DNA from: Baylisascaris procyonis
Lineage: Eukaryota; Nematoda; Chromadorea; Rhabditida; Ascarididae
Direction: 5' to 3'
DNA: 64,000 nt
Assembly: GCA_037389465.1 (NCBI GenBank)
Contig: JAZARR010000105.1
Span: 186,001 to 250,000, forward strand
Shown here: positions 21,011 through 33,400 of the stretch, one piece after another
Layout of the letters: every line of letters begins with the position of its first letter
Position numbering within the stretch: position 1 is the stretch's first letter
Made by a program: the position numbers and the translations under genes
The notes under the pieces: model-generated
The model's input: the letters and a program-made list of their open reading frames with translations, nothing else
Databases searched by the model: none
What the model was told of the DNA's origin: nothing

Positions 21011-22232
21011 GCGCATTATATTGATTTCGAGCCTCCTATTGATTCATACACGGGCACGCACGGTTCCGGTTCCAAACACTCGGTCGCATCACTGCCTTCC
21101 CCCACGGACTTGCCCCCCTCCCCCTCCTTGCCCCTCATAACCCCTCAACAGACATTCACTTAGCCGCGTTCATTAATACTTCCGGCATCCCCCATCTTTA
21201 TTATCGGTTCATGAGATGCACTAATCTGCATTTCATCCGCTACCCATGCTTGGTTCAATTCGCAGCGTTTGGTTTTTTAATGTCTGTCTGCTATTTTTCT
21301 TTGCTTCATATTTGTGCAATACTTTCTTGTTAAGTAGTAATATCGATCATAGAGAAGTTTGTTGTATTTTTTAAAATTTGATTTTCTTCGAGTTAACCTT
21401 CGTTGTGTTTCCTTAAAGGACGTTTGCAACAGTGCTGCTTTCTATGCCAAACTAGAATTTAGGATAAAACCACTCATAATAATTCTCTATGTATCGATAT
21501 CGTTTCATTTCATTGTTAAGAAAACTTCAGGGAGCATTTATAACAATTCTTTAAATTAGACTTACTTAGTGAAGTAATATAAATGATTGAAGAGAGATTT
21601 GCTTTGCAAATGAAAACATAAGCTAACACTATAAACGCAGTAATAGGTTGTAGTAAAGTTGAAACGGAACTCTTTAAAGAGACATAAAAAGTAAGTTGTG
21701 TTGTTCATTGGATCATCAATAAGATGCGCCACTTTTTTAAGGCATCATGACAATGCTAGATAGAGCGTTATTTAATGCAAACAATTTTAAGTGTATCCCC
21801 TATTGTGGTTAACTCATTCGTGAAGCGCTGTAATGTTGTTTGTTACACAAACTAGCTGCTTGCCACTTGTCCTACTTCCCATCCGTGTTCTTCTTCTCCT
21901 CTTTTTTTTTTTTTCCATTCACTTAATTCTAAGTGTTATATAGTGGAAGGAAAGAAACCAACTGCGAAATACGTTATGAACGATGAGAGATTCTAGCGCA
22001 ACGAACTGCCGTCGCAGATTCGAAATGATTGAAGTGCGTTGATAGATACATTTTGGATGCGATTGTGGTCTTCACTCATAAAATCGATTTTAATTTGCGT
22101 TATCACTTTACGATATTTACGCTTCGGATATTTTTACTCTTAAAGAAAAGAGAGGGGAGGAGATTTTGTTGAAGTTGAAATGATTCAGTATACTTGAAAG
22201 GGATATTTGAAAAAAAAATTGAAATGCTTCAG

Positions 22233-22361
22233 CTCATGCCGAAGATGCAAACATCACAGCACCCAATCCGCAATGATTGCAGATCCGAGACACCTTCAAT
22301 ATCACCTTATGCTATTGAAGAGACACCTGTCGCCATTACTGAACCCATTGAATGTTGTTGA
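22233..22361 (+). CDS. Candidate coding exon, unrecognised
   Basis: After an acceptor-like aatgcttcag the frame reads LMPKMQTSQHPIRNDCRSET and continues with a Ser/Pro/acidic segment to a TGA; a GT donor is available just before the stop (after 22353). The composition suits a disordered linker. The isolation of this piece and the lack of partners make it weak. Confidence 0.25.
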   Translation, partial: LMPKMQTSQHPIRNDCRSETPSISPYAIEETPVAITEPIECC

Positions 22362-24649
22362 GATTTTCTTTTCTCCTCTGGGTTTACGGAGCGTCTCATC
22401 CCTTCCATGGTAGCGGTTAATATTTAAGTATCTTAACGTAGTAAAGGTGTGGCATAGAGCTGTGAATAGGGGTGTCCTTGGTACTAAAGAAGGAGTGGTA
22501 AAAGTGCTCGAAACCGGAACAAACGGAGAGTTTTTTTAGATGCAGTTTTGAAAGAGACACCATCAAAAACTGAGAAGGTGTAGGCAGCTCGAAAAATGGG
22601 CACAGACCTAAAGCAGGTGAGACTTCTTTGAAGTCCTCGTTGTCTGTAAAGTCGTCTGACCGACTTGTCACCTGGCATTCCTCAAACGTTTTTATTAATG
22701 ATATTGTCTGGATAATGTTGCGTTGACCGTTGTCGATTCTTGCTGTGATGGCTCAAAAAATCCGTTGATAAAACAATATACTTTGCATACGTAAACGTCA
22801 TTAAGGAATTGCACCGACCTTCTATGTAGAGATTAGCGACGAGCTGAAGTTAGACTGAAAGTTTTCTTCGAGTGTCGACCAAGTTGCAATTTGGTCCGCT
22901 CTCGGAATGACTTGTTTTCAAGTGCTTTAAGGCTGAAAAAGTGCACTTAATGCTGCTTTTATTTATGGATTCAAAATTAGCAAAAACAAAAAGCATACTT
23001 TGAAGGTTGAAATATGTTTCAGATAGCCATATTTAAGAAAACTTTATTTTCTAAGCACCATCGTGATTGCACATTCAGTTGTTTGTTGATCGTGTTTATT
23101 TCTTGCTGAATATTTGTTTCCAATTTTTTTTTTTTCATTCTTGAAAAGGTGTAGCGCATTTTCTTGAGGAATTTTTTTCTGCAAAAATTTTACTGAGATT
23201 TTCGATAGATTTGTGATTTTGGTTTATCAACAGACTTTATTTAATTTAAGTAAATATTCAATGAATGAATATCAATAGTTTCAATTAATAATAGTGGAAT
23301 TCACTTCTGATATCTTTAAACGAGTTCATTCCATTAAGAAACATCAATAAATTTTGACCTCTATGAAAGAAATTATTTCGAATACTTTTTAATTATGGGA
23401 AAATTTTAAAGCATCTATTTCAAAAATCACACTATAGTTTTCCTTCCGCTTTTTTCTTTTAATCATTTCATTATAAAATAAAGATGTTTTTTTTTTTTCT
23501 GTTAGGATGATCAATCTTTGGTCAAATATTTTTTCCCGTAAAAATGATTCATTTTTTACCCAAATCTTTATCTTCCTCTTTATTTATATGGAGATGCTTT
23601 TTTTTTCAATATACGAGTGAAATTATCGCTTTCCGGATGAGTGAAATACAATATCAGCAGTTTTTTTCTTTGCAAATGAGATTTGTCGACTGCAGATTCT
23701 CTAATTTTTTGCACTCTGACACTTCGCTAAACGATCTCGGCAAGTTGCAAGTTTTCTCTCTCGAAATTACTTTCAGTTAACATTGCTCCCAATTGCATTA
23801 TTCACCTTTATAGTTCTACCATACTTGGCGTGAAGAAAGTATAGCTTAACCTAATGTTTGTCCTTATAAGTTTAATATGTTTTAACTCCTAACAGATTTC
23901 ATCTGATTTCAATTCCATTCCTAGTAGAATTTCATTAAGTTATTCAATTTCATTCCTAGCAGAATTTGTTACGAATATTCCAAGTTTGAGGCGCATATGT
24001 CGTGGTCAATTTTCTCATTGAGAAAATTTAGCAAAAATTTCTCAAGAATTTTTATGTAGATCATTGTGAATGTTTACTCTTTTTTTTTGAGTCACGTAAG
24101 CTCTCAAATTGTATGAAAAAATATCTTTAAACGCACTGATGTGCCAAAATTTTGCAACGCAATTGCAAATTTAGATCTTGAAGAGAAAATTGGCATCATT
24201 AATTGACCGATAAATTGCGCACTTTTATGAGCATGAAACATATGAAAGGCGACATCAAATAATCCCAAATTATGTTTAGAAGACTTGCATTCAAATGATT
24301 TAATATTTGTGAAAAGAACTGAGAACGCTGATCGTGATCATTCACAACGATGCCAAATATAATGACAGATTACTTTCGATGAAAGAATCCTTTTTTAACA
24401 ATTCTGAGTCGTAAAAGCGTTTTCATTTGATGCGAATATCGTGATGTATTGAGGAAGCATTCGTTCAAGGAGATGAAATTGTGTCCGAAAAGCTGACTAG
24501 CTAATAAGTTGATAGACTGAAATTACACCTAGTGGTTTTGTATAGCGAACTCTCATCGAGTAAGCCCAGGAAGTAGTTTCAAAAAGTGTGACCACTATTT
24601 CCTCGTTCACAGCGGCATAGAAGCTGGCTCGTTTTTTCTTTTTTTTTTT

Positions 24650-24669
24650 GGGGGGGAGGTGGGGGGAGG
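24650..24669. repeat. G-rich tract
   Basis: Runs of seven, two and six or more G follow a long T run. It is noncoding and belongs to the same class as the other G tracts. Confidence 0.8.
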
Positions 24670-26131
24670 AAAACTCATCGTAATAACCCTTATTTTTAAA
24701 AATCTCCTCCTCGAATATCTGAGTTGAAAATTGGGATGGTTTACATCCAAGAATGGACTCGATCCACAGAGGTCATTGTTTGCACAATTCTTAGTCACTG
24801 CCTTTTTAGCACCAAGAAGGTATAAAATATGCATTTTCGAAATGAAAATAAATATGCAACAAGGGTGTAAATGTTGAAAATTTTTCATTAGACATTATAA
24901 ATGCCTCGGTTAGAAGTCCTTATTAAAGAGTGATTAATATCACAGTATTTATCGATTTAAGTTCACTGAGGTGGAGCAATATTTTGCATCGTAGCCTGAC
25001 GTCGTTCTCAACGGTTGAATGCATCGTGCATTGATTGGCTAACGCCGCACACACCAATGCAAACGCTCTCCCCAGTTGCGATCCTTGATTAGCTCGCCTC
25101 TCACTCTGCTTTCACTGACACACTTAACGATTTAAACTCACTCTTCTTCTTCACTTGACGTTGATATTTAAAGATTTCTAAACTATCTATGACGAATATT
25201 AGATTCATTAATTCTATACTTGAGCTGTATCACGAATACTGTCTTAATCACAATTTTCTCATTAAAATTATCCACCCTAATTCTTATTTTGCAACACTTA
25301 AGTATTATTGCAACTGCAACATCTACCACTACTATAACATTCTCATCACTGAGCATTTAATATGTCTCAAATTTTATTTTATTTACCCTCCAAAGAAATT
25401 CCTAAAAGGTGATATTTGTTCACTTGTTTGTCGATTCGCATATTTCAGCATCCATCTTAGCAAATCGGAACAAAATTTAGGAAGCGAGTATTTGATGCTC
25501 ATTTTTTGAATTCTCTCTAAAAAAATCACTCTCTTTTCTATTGTTTGCCGTTGTATAAATTTTCAAATTTTTTTTTCTAATCGAGCGTCATCTGAGACTT
25601 CAAATATCTCGGAGTCGACATTTGTGAAGCTTTTATTTTGTGAGGTAAAATATTTTAGCTGTGCAGATCTTCTAGTAACGTTCGCCACAAGCTTCAACTC
25701 TGCAGCAGCTAATCAATTATACCGTTTTAAGATACCTTCGTCATAAAATCACATAAGTGAAGATCGTTAGGGTGCTTCTGGCGAGTGGCAAATGATTCCC
25801 ACTGCTATTCACTAAACGAACCTAATGCAATAATATCTTGACTAAGACGAGTTGCAAAAGTCACCCAATGATCGCTTATTCGTTGGTATTAGTATTCCCG
25901 GATATCAAGTATTAGAGAGAATCGAAATGTTCAGGTCGCCGATGTCTTTGAGTATAAAGACACTTTTCGAAAAATGCACAATTTTAATTTTAAGAGTGGG
26001 ATCGATATACGCAACTCTATTATGAAAAGTAGAAGCATTTCCTATTTATTTTCCATTTCTTTTAGTGGCATAAATATAAATTTCCGTTATTTCTTCCAAT
26101 GCTAACTTTCTACTCGTAGAAAATGTCTAGA

Positions 26132-26152
26132 CCCCCCTCCCCCCTTCCCCCC
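26132..26152. repeat. C-rich tract
   Basis: CCCCCCTCCCCCCTTCCCCCC, an interrupted C homopolymer in noncoding DNA. Confidence 0.85.
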
Positions 26153-28276
26153 GCTCGCTTCATCGCCCTCTTGTTTTTTCAAAGTGAAATTCTTTGAGAG
26201 CCAGGTATTTACTAATCAATGCCTCATGTTGCTAAATAAAACGATCCCAGTCATCTATAGATAGGTTGTATTCGTGGTGTGCGGTCCGAGGTGGTTAATT
26301 TAACATCAGAGATTAAAGAACGAATTGTTGTTCGTTGGTTATGCAGACATCTGTGGGATTTTGGTTGATCGTTATACTCATTGATAAAGGGCATCCCAAC
26401 ACATGATTTCTTTATTGTTTGACATAAAAGTGCGCATATAAACGTTTGTTTTTATTCCGTTTTCCGTTCATTTTATTCCACCACCGAAATAAGCCAATAT
26501 GTAAATTAATTAGTGCCCTTATTTTTATGCTTAGTACATTATTTTTTTCCACCACCCTATTACTTCCGCTCGAACAACCAAGGAAAAAACGTCGAATATA
26601 AATTGTAAAGAACTATCTGTGTAAGTAACGAATTCATTAGCGCCTTTTGCGTTAGGCCGTTCTTCAATTACAGCCCTCTATCCTACGGAATTCGTTTGAA
26701 GACCACTTGCAGTTTGTTGTTTATCTACCCATTTTGAGATCAAAAAAGGAATAAGATCATAATCTCTGTTATACGCATTCATTGCTATAAGCATACGTGT
26801 TCTGCGTCTCTGTTACATGACCATCTATGTTATATGCGTTCGTTGTCTAACCATTTGTTATATAGTTTCGTTTGATGAGGTGCGTTAGATGCCTCCCTAT
26901 AGCGATTGTTTTATTGTGGAGTCAAATGACCTCAAATTAGCGGTCTTTTTTTCTAGATTGTTGGAAGAGCTGTCAGTCGAAATAGTAGACTAATATAGAA
27001 TTGATAGATTTTGATGCATCTGTCGTCCGCTCTATGTATTCATGAATATTATTTTCAATTTAATATATCTTTGCAATTCAAATAAATTTCAAAATTTAGA
27101 TTTATATTATTTACGTTTAAAAAAAAAAACACAGAACTTATGATGTGATTTGATCAAGTTGCATTAATTTTAATGAAGAAGGGAAATATGCATTTCTGTA
27201 CATTGTGCAGACAATGACATACTCTGTTGATGTGTCCACAAAGAGCATATGGAGGATGCTAAAGGATGGGATAGTTTGGCTTCATAGCGTTCATTCGGGT
27301 AGCACTCACTATTCCTATTCACCATCTCCAACAGCTTGTTCGGCAAATAATCTCATCGTAATATTCGGGGCTTTTAATTAGACCTTACTCATTATCTATG
27401 AACATCAATATTTATTATAAATTGTGTGTTAAATAATCGCATCAATAGGGCATTAACTTTGAATGTTTGCATTTTTTAGAACCATTTTATTTATTTTTCA
27501 TCGATTGCTTAGAAAGTTTTACAATTTTTTAATATATTCTTTAGCTTTTACTTCTCTATTTCTATTTCTGTAATATGATAATTGTCGAGCTTGCGATCTG
27601 TGTTATGCGGATTGGAACGATGAAGGTGACAATGCGGTAGGGTCGATGTTCTTTAGAAAAAAATACCTGAATTTTTTCCAGATATCAGTCGTGGAATGTT
27701 CAGAGTAACCTCACAGTGGTGACTTCCCATAAAAATATGGCAAGCCCCCTACCCCTCAAATGACCACTCATTCTTCAGCCACCCACCTACTTATCTCCCC
27801 CTCTCGAGAAAAGCAAACAATATGTTGAATACAATTTGGTTTCGATTGTGAAGGCTTTATCCCCATTTATTGCGTTCCTAATACGTAAAAACGGTTGCTG
27901 CGAATCGCCGCCTTTTCTATGTGGCTGCCTCGTATGTCTGCCAATGAAATATCGATTTCAAGGGTCTATAAACGAAAATTTTCTAGATGAGTGACACTTT
28001 CAAGGACCGTGCAACTGACTGGATGCTGGCATCAACGGGGAAGAGTGGCAGATGGTGAAGAGAGGAAGAGGGAGAGAGGGAAAAAGAGACAAAGGAACGT
28101 CGAGAACTGACAAATCTTTGTAGGTGCAGGGCAATGATGACTCAAACGGTTTAGCTTAACTTTAAACGAGTGCAACCGAGAGGGTTAGTTAGGGTTAGTT
28201 AAACACCAGGTGAAACACAAACTGTCATCATAGCTTCAATAAGGGATCTAACATAGACTGTAAGTTTTCTTTCTAG

Positions 28277-28435
28277 GTTTTGAGCCGAATGAAGGCGATC
28301 GTTTCGCTGGCTCGTGAGACGTTTAGACGCAGTTGCTGCATATCGACTAATTTTTTGCCGTATATGGAGTTGCGAGATGATGAAAAACTACGATTACATC
28401 AAGGTGTACTTAGATCACCATTAAAACTCAATTAA
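28277..28435 (+). CDS. Candidate terminal exon, unrecognised
   Basis: The acceptor ttttctttctag is followed by a 52-codon frame (VLSRMKAIVSLARETFRRSC ... YMELRDDEKLRLHQ) ending in TAA at 28433-28435. A donor (caag/gtgtac) just after LRLHQ is an alternative end, entering the next coding-like stretch in phase 1. Charged and hydrophobic residues are mixed as in a helical protein. Right after the stop there is a genomic run of A (28437-28450). No family is recognised. Confidence 0.4.
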   Translation, partial: VLSRMKAIVSLARETFRRSCCISTNFLPYMELRDDEKLRLHQGVLRSPLKLN

Positions 28436-28522
28436 ACAAAAAAAAAAAACCTAAACAATTTTATTTTTCCGTGAATAATGAACAATATGAATAGGCTGCA
28501 ATAGAAGTGTTCTTTCTTATGA

Positions 28523-28822
28523 GTAAGAAGCAATGGATGTTTATTGGAGTTAGTGGATGTGCGTGTTGAAGTAGATACACGTTTGAGGAGAGTGCAAGCG
28601 TTAGCAACGACGACGAGCGGCTTGAGTTGGTACGCAAAAAGAGAGATCGAACTGCAGCCCGAACTGAAGCAAGCTCAGCATTTCGATGCAAAGTTGTGTA
28701 AACGGCTGCGTGCAGTGTGCGTGCTACATTTTCAACAAGTTCGACATCACGCCGAACACAACGCTCCCCAATCACACACAGACATATCCATCCCATACTC
28801 CACTAACCAACATATTGACTAG
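28523..28822 (+). CDS. Candidate coding stretch, helical and basic, unrecognised
   Basis: The frame is open from a TGA at 28520 to TAG at 28820-28822 and reads ELVDVRVEVDTRLRRVQALA, then ELQPELKQAQHFDAKLCKRL, ending in a polar His-rich tail. It could be the exon following 28277-28403. A competing minus-strand frame spans 28796-28461. No good acceptor is visible immediately upstream, so the boundary is unknown. Confidence 0.3.
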   Translation, partial: VRSNGCLLELVDVRVEVDTRLRRVQALATTTSGLSWYAKREIELQPELKQAQHFDAKLCKRLRAVCVLHFQQVRHHAEHNAPQSHTDISIPYSTNQHID

Positions 28823-30631
28823 CTGCTAATACTTTCTTCATGCCATCACAAAATGAGCGCACTAACATCAAGAAATTATTTAGGATTGCGTAGAAATATA
28901 TGAATTTTTATCCTTATATTTCGATCATATTATATTAGTCTTATTCCAGAAATTCTTCCTAATTGCAATTACAGATATTTAGCACTTAATATGATTGAAT
29001 TAGTAGAAGTAATAGCAAGAAAATGAGTAGGACTACATCAGTTTGCAACTTTTTCAATTAATGCAGCTCATAAGGCTTTAATCTGCTCAAAATTTGAATG
29101 AATACTCATGTGATTGATATACCTACCTGTAGCTCACATAAAACGTAAGCTTGTTCGACTTCCACGAGTTATTTTTTTAACGAGACAAAGTGTTGCGAGG
29201 GTCAAACGTCATCGTTGAATGTTGACCGTTCAAAATTTTCTTTAAACGAATTACTGAAGTCATTCGATAGGATATTTGTTAGTGTTATTGAAAAGATTAG
29301 AACTGTATGAGACTCCATCTCTCATTCATTAGCAAATAAACGATTATTTCTAGTGCTTTTATTGTGTATGAAATCTGATGATTCCTTTCATTTTCTGTGT
29401 TTTCTTTGTTTCATGTAAATACTTCCGGAGACGTTTAGTTAATATTTGCTGTGCGAGGTTTCCATACTGTTATTATGGTTTACTTATATGCGAAGCTTGT
29501 TTATCAACTTTATGTTTAACATTTTTGCTTGGTGCATTTTCAAATGCTACGTATTTTCAGTGATTTAACGATTTTTTATCGGTTATTAGTTGTAGAGGAG
29601 CCTTTCTATTTTCTTCTTTTACCTAGTTTTGATTCATTTCATTGCTAGTGTTTATGTTTTTCTTTTTATGCAATGCTATTATGTGTCTTGTTGATAACAA
29701 ATACAGATTCTTGAAAATGCTTGGGTAGGTTGGATTCGTTATGGTTGATCGTTTTTTTTTTTTTTTGCGAAAAATAAATTTCCTCCCCACTTTTTTTGAA
29801 AAATCCGCTGTTTCCTCCAAGTTTCTTTTAAATTTCTCCTCATAATTCACTGAACTCATTTGCGGAATTCATCATTCCAAAGAACACAACGCTCAAATTC
29901 AAAACAAAGTATTCGCTTATACGGTTGTTGTGTGCGTTCAATTTATAAATAACTGCCCAATTATTCATAGAGTACATCAAAAAAGGTTTGATTTTTCCTA
30001 TATAAGAAATGTTTTCTCCTTCGCTAAGCAGTGATGACCCTCCATAGCGAGTCGAGCGTTTCTTTTGAGGTCATATTTGGCGCACTATGAAATATTATTA
30101 TCACTGATAGACTATGATAGAGTCGAAGTTAGACTCTCAATTCACATTGATGGTTTACATTGCTTTTCTTTTCTTTTTCTTTTCATTTTTGATAGAGTAT
30201 CACTATTGCATGTCATTTAGCAAGCAAAGAGACGCGAAAGTGTCAACGTTGTCAGCAAATAACAATTGAATCGAAAGATGTCTACAGCTGAAGTTTTCAT
30301 CGTTAGCCGTGTCGCGTTGTCAACTCACTACTCTAAGCAAATATGCGTTTTATATTACGCTTCCTATAGGCAACACTTTTATACATCTCTTATAGCTGAT
30401 GTAGTTTGTTATGCAACAACCGAAGTCATATTCCACATTGTGCAACAACTCCACCTCAGGTCCCACTTATCTCCTCAGCTAAAAGATAATGAGTTGAAAT
30501 GCATCACTTCACAACGAGGCCCAATCAAAGAGATCTGAAAAGAAAATGATCGATAAATGCCGCAATGTGGGACAGTTGGCTTACAACGAATAGAAGAACG
30601 ATTCAGGAATTTTAATTTTGTTCATGAGATG

Positions 30632-30651
30632 ACTCTCTCTCTCTCTCTCTC
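30632..30651. repeat. (CT)n microsatellite
   Basis: About ten CT dinucleotides in noncoding DNA. Confidence 0.9.
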
Positions 30652-31942
30652 CTGCCCCCTCAATCGTTGACTAGTTGTTCCACCACACATACTCTAAACT
30701 AGAGTTTTAACCGGAGTTTCCTAGACTGTCATTGTAGTACATGTAGTAGTACAAAGCCCTTTGGACTACTGTCATAGTACATGCTTGATAGAAGACCTAG
30801 CGAATAGCAGGAAAGTAAGCAAAATAATCTTGGTTTCTCTTCCTCTATGCAAACGTTCATTTCTCTCCTCAATAGGTATGTTGATGCTTGTGGCTTATAT
30901 GACATCTGACCCTATATGGTATTCAGAAGATGTGCTCAAATTATCACGTTCGCTGTGTAATGCACAACTTTTATGATGTCCTTTCTCATTCCAGTTCAGG
31001 TGAGAGCTCGATGGATAATCATAGATGCAGTGCGTGGCCCTAGAGAGTCCGTAACTTTGCTTTAGTACACGCTTCATCTAATGATAATTGCATTAGGCAG
31101 ATGAACTTTAACAATCCAAATTTTCCGCTGATCGAAGTTCAACAAATTCAAGTGCTCGACCACTCCTTAATATTCCACAACTGATGGTCATTGATCGGAC
31201 AATAAAGGTTGCCAATCGATGAAAAAAGCATCCCAACTAGCATCACATTGGCGTCAGGGAGCAGCAAAAGGTGGTCAGCTGGAAATAAAGATATAACCGA
31301 AGAATGTTTGTGTGGATCAACTCGCTCAGAATTGATCAGTCGGTTCAATGCCCTTCGAATAGCCGTTTTTTAGAGCGGAGATAATTAAGTTATTGTTGCG
31401 AGCAGTTTCTGACAAAGGCCACACTCGTGCCTTCGTTTGAATTACCATTGGGCTAGACAGGATGTTATTTTTCAGGTTGCTCTTAGAATGCTGAGAGGGA
31501 TAAAAACCTAAAACACAGCTTTTTTTCAAACAGTTTTTTTTTCTTTTTTTTTTTGAAGGAAAGAAACAAAGCGATGCAAAAAAAACTTCATGCATATAAG
31601 TCATCAAAGACTTCATGCGTATCAGCTTTTTATAAAATATGGCTAGTCCAGCAGTGAAAATTCCCTTTGTGAGGTGAGCGACGCTCACTCAAGAACTTTT
31701 AGTGGTGAGTGAAGAAAGGAGGAAAATTTAGAAGCGGATCGTTCCTTTCTGATGCTGCTATTGGATGCAGGAAGAGGCCAAACCATGAATTCCAATCTTC
31801 CACGGCGTCTTGGCATGAGGTCGTCTAAAATTATATGAAGGTGGTTGGCTAACATGAACGGTACGTACTATCGTTCTAGGGGAGCACTTCCAGGTGTCAC
31901 AAGGCTCTCCGGAAAGCGTTGTCTCTCGAGATCTCTGAAAAA

Positions 31943-31960
31943 ATCTCTCTCTCTCTCTCT
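31943..31960. repeat. (CT)n microsatellite
   Basis: About eight to nine TC/CT dinucleotides, noncoding. Confidence 0.9.
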
Positions 31961-33029
31961 GCAACTCTATAAGTTAATCCGATGCTGAGCTTTACCCCTA
32001 GAACTTACCCCATTGTTGAGATTTATCTACAGAGTTTAATTTGACGTTGAGCTGCACCTTCATAGTCTATTCCTGGCCTTATTTCTAGAAATTGTTGTAT
32101 TCCTGACCTAAATCTTCAGACTTCATCCTTTTTTCGGCTTTATCCCTGGTATTTAGTGCGATACTTAGCTTTATCTCAAGAATTTGCTTTTGACGAAGCA
32201 TTTGCTACTCATGAGCCGCTTGCTCTTGATTAATGCCACCATGCGGCCGTAAATCCTCCGTCCTAAAACATAAAACATTAGTTTCCTTACCTCGCTGTAC
32301 AAGGAGTTTGATCCGATATAATGCCACTCAGGTGACAGAGATTAAAAAGTCATACGCTTTCATGCGGAAGTACGCAAAATATAGGGCAATTATCGTGTCT
32401 TGAGAGATAAACAGATGATTAGTGAATTTTGACTGTGCTGTATAGTATGGAATCGGGCGTAGTTCTATAGGCTATTTATGTCTCGTGGAAGCTATGCTAT
32501 TTTCTATCCTACTTTCTGCTCCATCCGATGCAAGTGCATGCCACTTTATTCTCTGGTATTTGATAAGGATTATGGTTGTCACAATTCTGCAGAATCGGTT
32601 CTCATTAAAGTGGTTTAATGGTGACCTCTCACTCTTGAAGTGAACTCTCAGTCTTGAAGTGTTTTCCTATCGCAAAAATATAGTACTCGTAAGAATCTTT
32701 GTTGGACGACCCGTGAACTAGTGAAAGTGAGCGATTAGTGAACAGTAATATACCGCAAAAGTATGTCTCATTTGCTTGAATGAAAGATCCCTCAGTTAGA
32801 AGACCCGCGGAAAGCAAAAGGTGCCTGCTTCGAGTATGTGAGGAAGAAGACGTGAGAGGAAGTACCCCAGAAAATGTGGAGCACAATGCGTGCTTTTTGC
32901 AAACAGTTCGAAGCAAATTATTCAAATTGAGGACGGAGAACCAATTACCAATTTCGCTGCCGTGCACTCATCTATATTACCACTCTTTTGAGATCAAGCT
33001 TCATGACCACTGTGGCACTAAAAAGGAAG

Positions 33030-33400
33030 TCATGAGATCGTAAAATTTCTGGTAAATTTTCAAGGACGAACGACGTCTGACCTCGTAAACGGGAGCGCAC
33101 CCTAATTCCTGAGTTCAGATTTTGAGAGCACTACTTCCTACAACGAAAGCTAGGAGACCTTAAAATTTCTAGTGACGTTCCAGAAATGGGGGGGGGGGGG
33201 GTATACGAGAAGAGGCTGGTTCATGAGATGAAGCCAAAAAGAGAAAGCCCGATCTTCCGATCGCGAAAATTCAGATGATTTACAGAAAAAATGTTTTTTC
33301 GCAAAAAGTTTCTTTGCTGGCGTGATTCGAACTCGACGACTTCAACGAGGTGAAAAATTCAAGCGGGTCACATAACTACAGTGTAGAGGGAATAAGACTG
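33030..33400. repeat. Possible old interspersed element with tRNA-like B box
   Basis: TAAAATTTCT occurs twice, at 33041-33050 and 33171-33180, in similar surroundings 130 bp apart. On the minus strand 33324-33334 reads GAGTTCGAATC, close to the RNA polymerase III B box. No convincing A box or cloverleaf is present, so this is not an intact tRNA gene. A decayed tRNA-derived short element is possible. Confidence 0.25.
33188..33201. repeat. G homopolymer (14 G)
   Basis: An uninterrupted run of 14 G in intergenic DNA. Confidence 0.9.

Larger units (their letters stand above)
21011..28276. other. AT-rich stretch with little supported content
   Basis: Mostly AT-rich sequence with T and A runs. 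The only coding-like piece I noted is 22233-22361, described separately, plus weaker frames near 22.5-22.7 kb on the minus strand. A G-rich tract lies at 24650-24669 and a C-rich tract at 26132-26152. I see no RNA gene and no recognisable transposon. Confidence 0.5.

Noticed and set aside
30266..30538. 90-codon plus-strand frame
   Set aside because: It lacks splice signals and neighbouring exons, so chance occurrence is as likely as a gene.
32780..33043. 87-codon plus-strand frame with ATG
   Set aside because: Composition is acceptable, but there is no acceptor, no partner exon and no recognised family, and it overlaps the possible repeat remnant at 33.0 kb.
33290..33400. Intact minus-strand tRNA gene
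   Set aside because: There is a B-box-like sequence, but no A box and no acceptor, D or anticodon stem could be paired.
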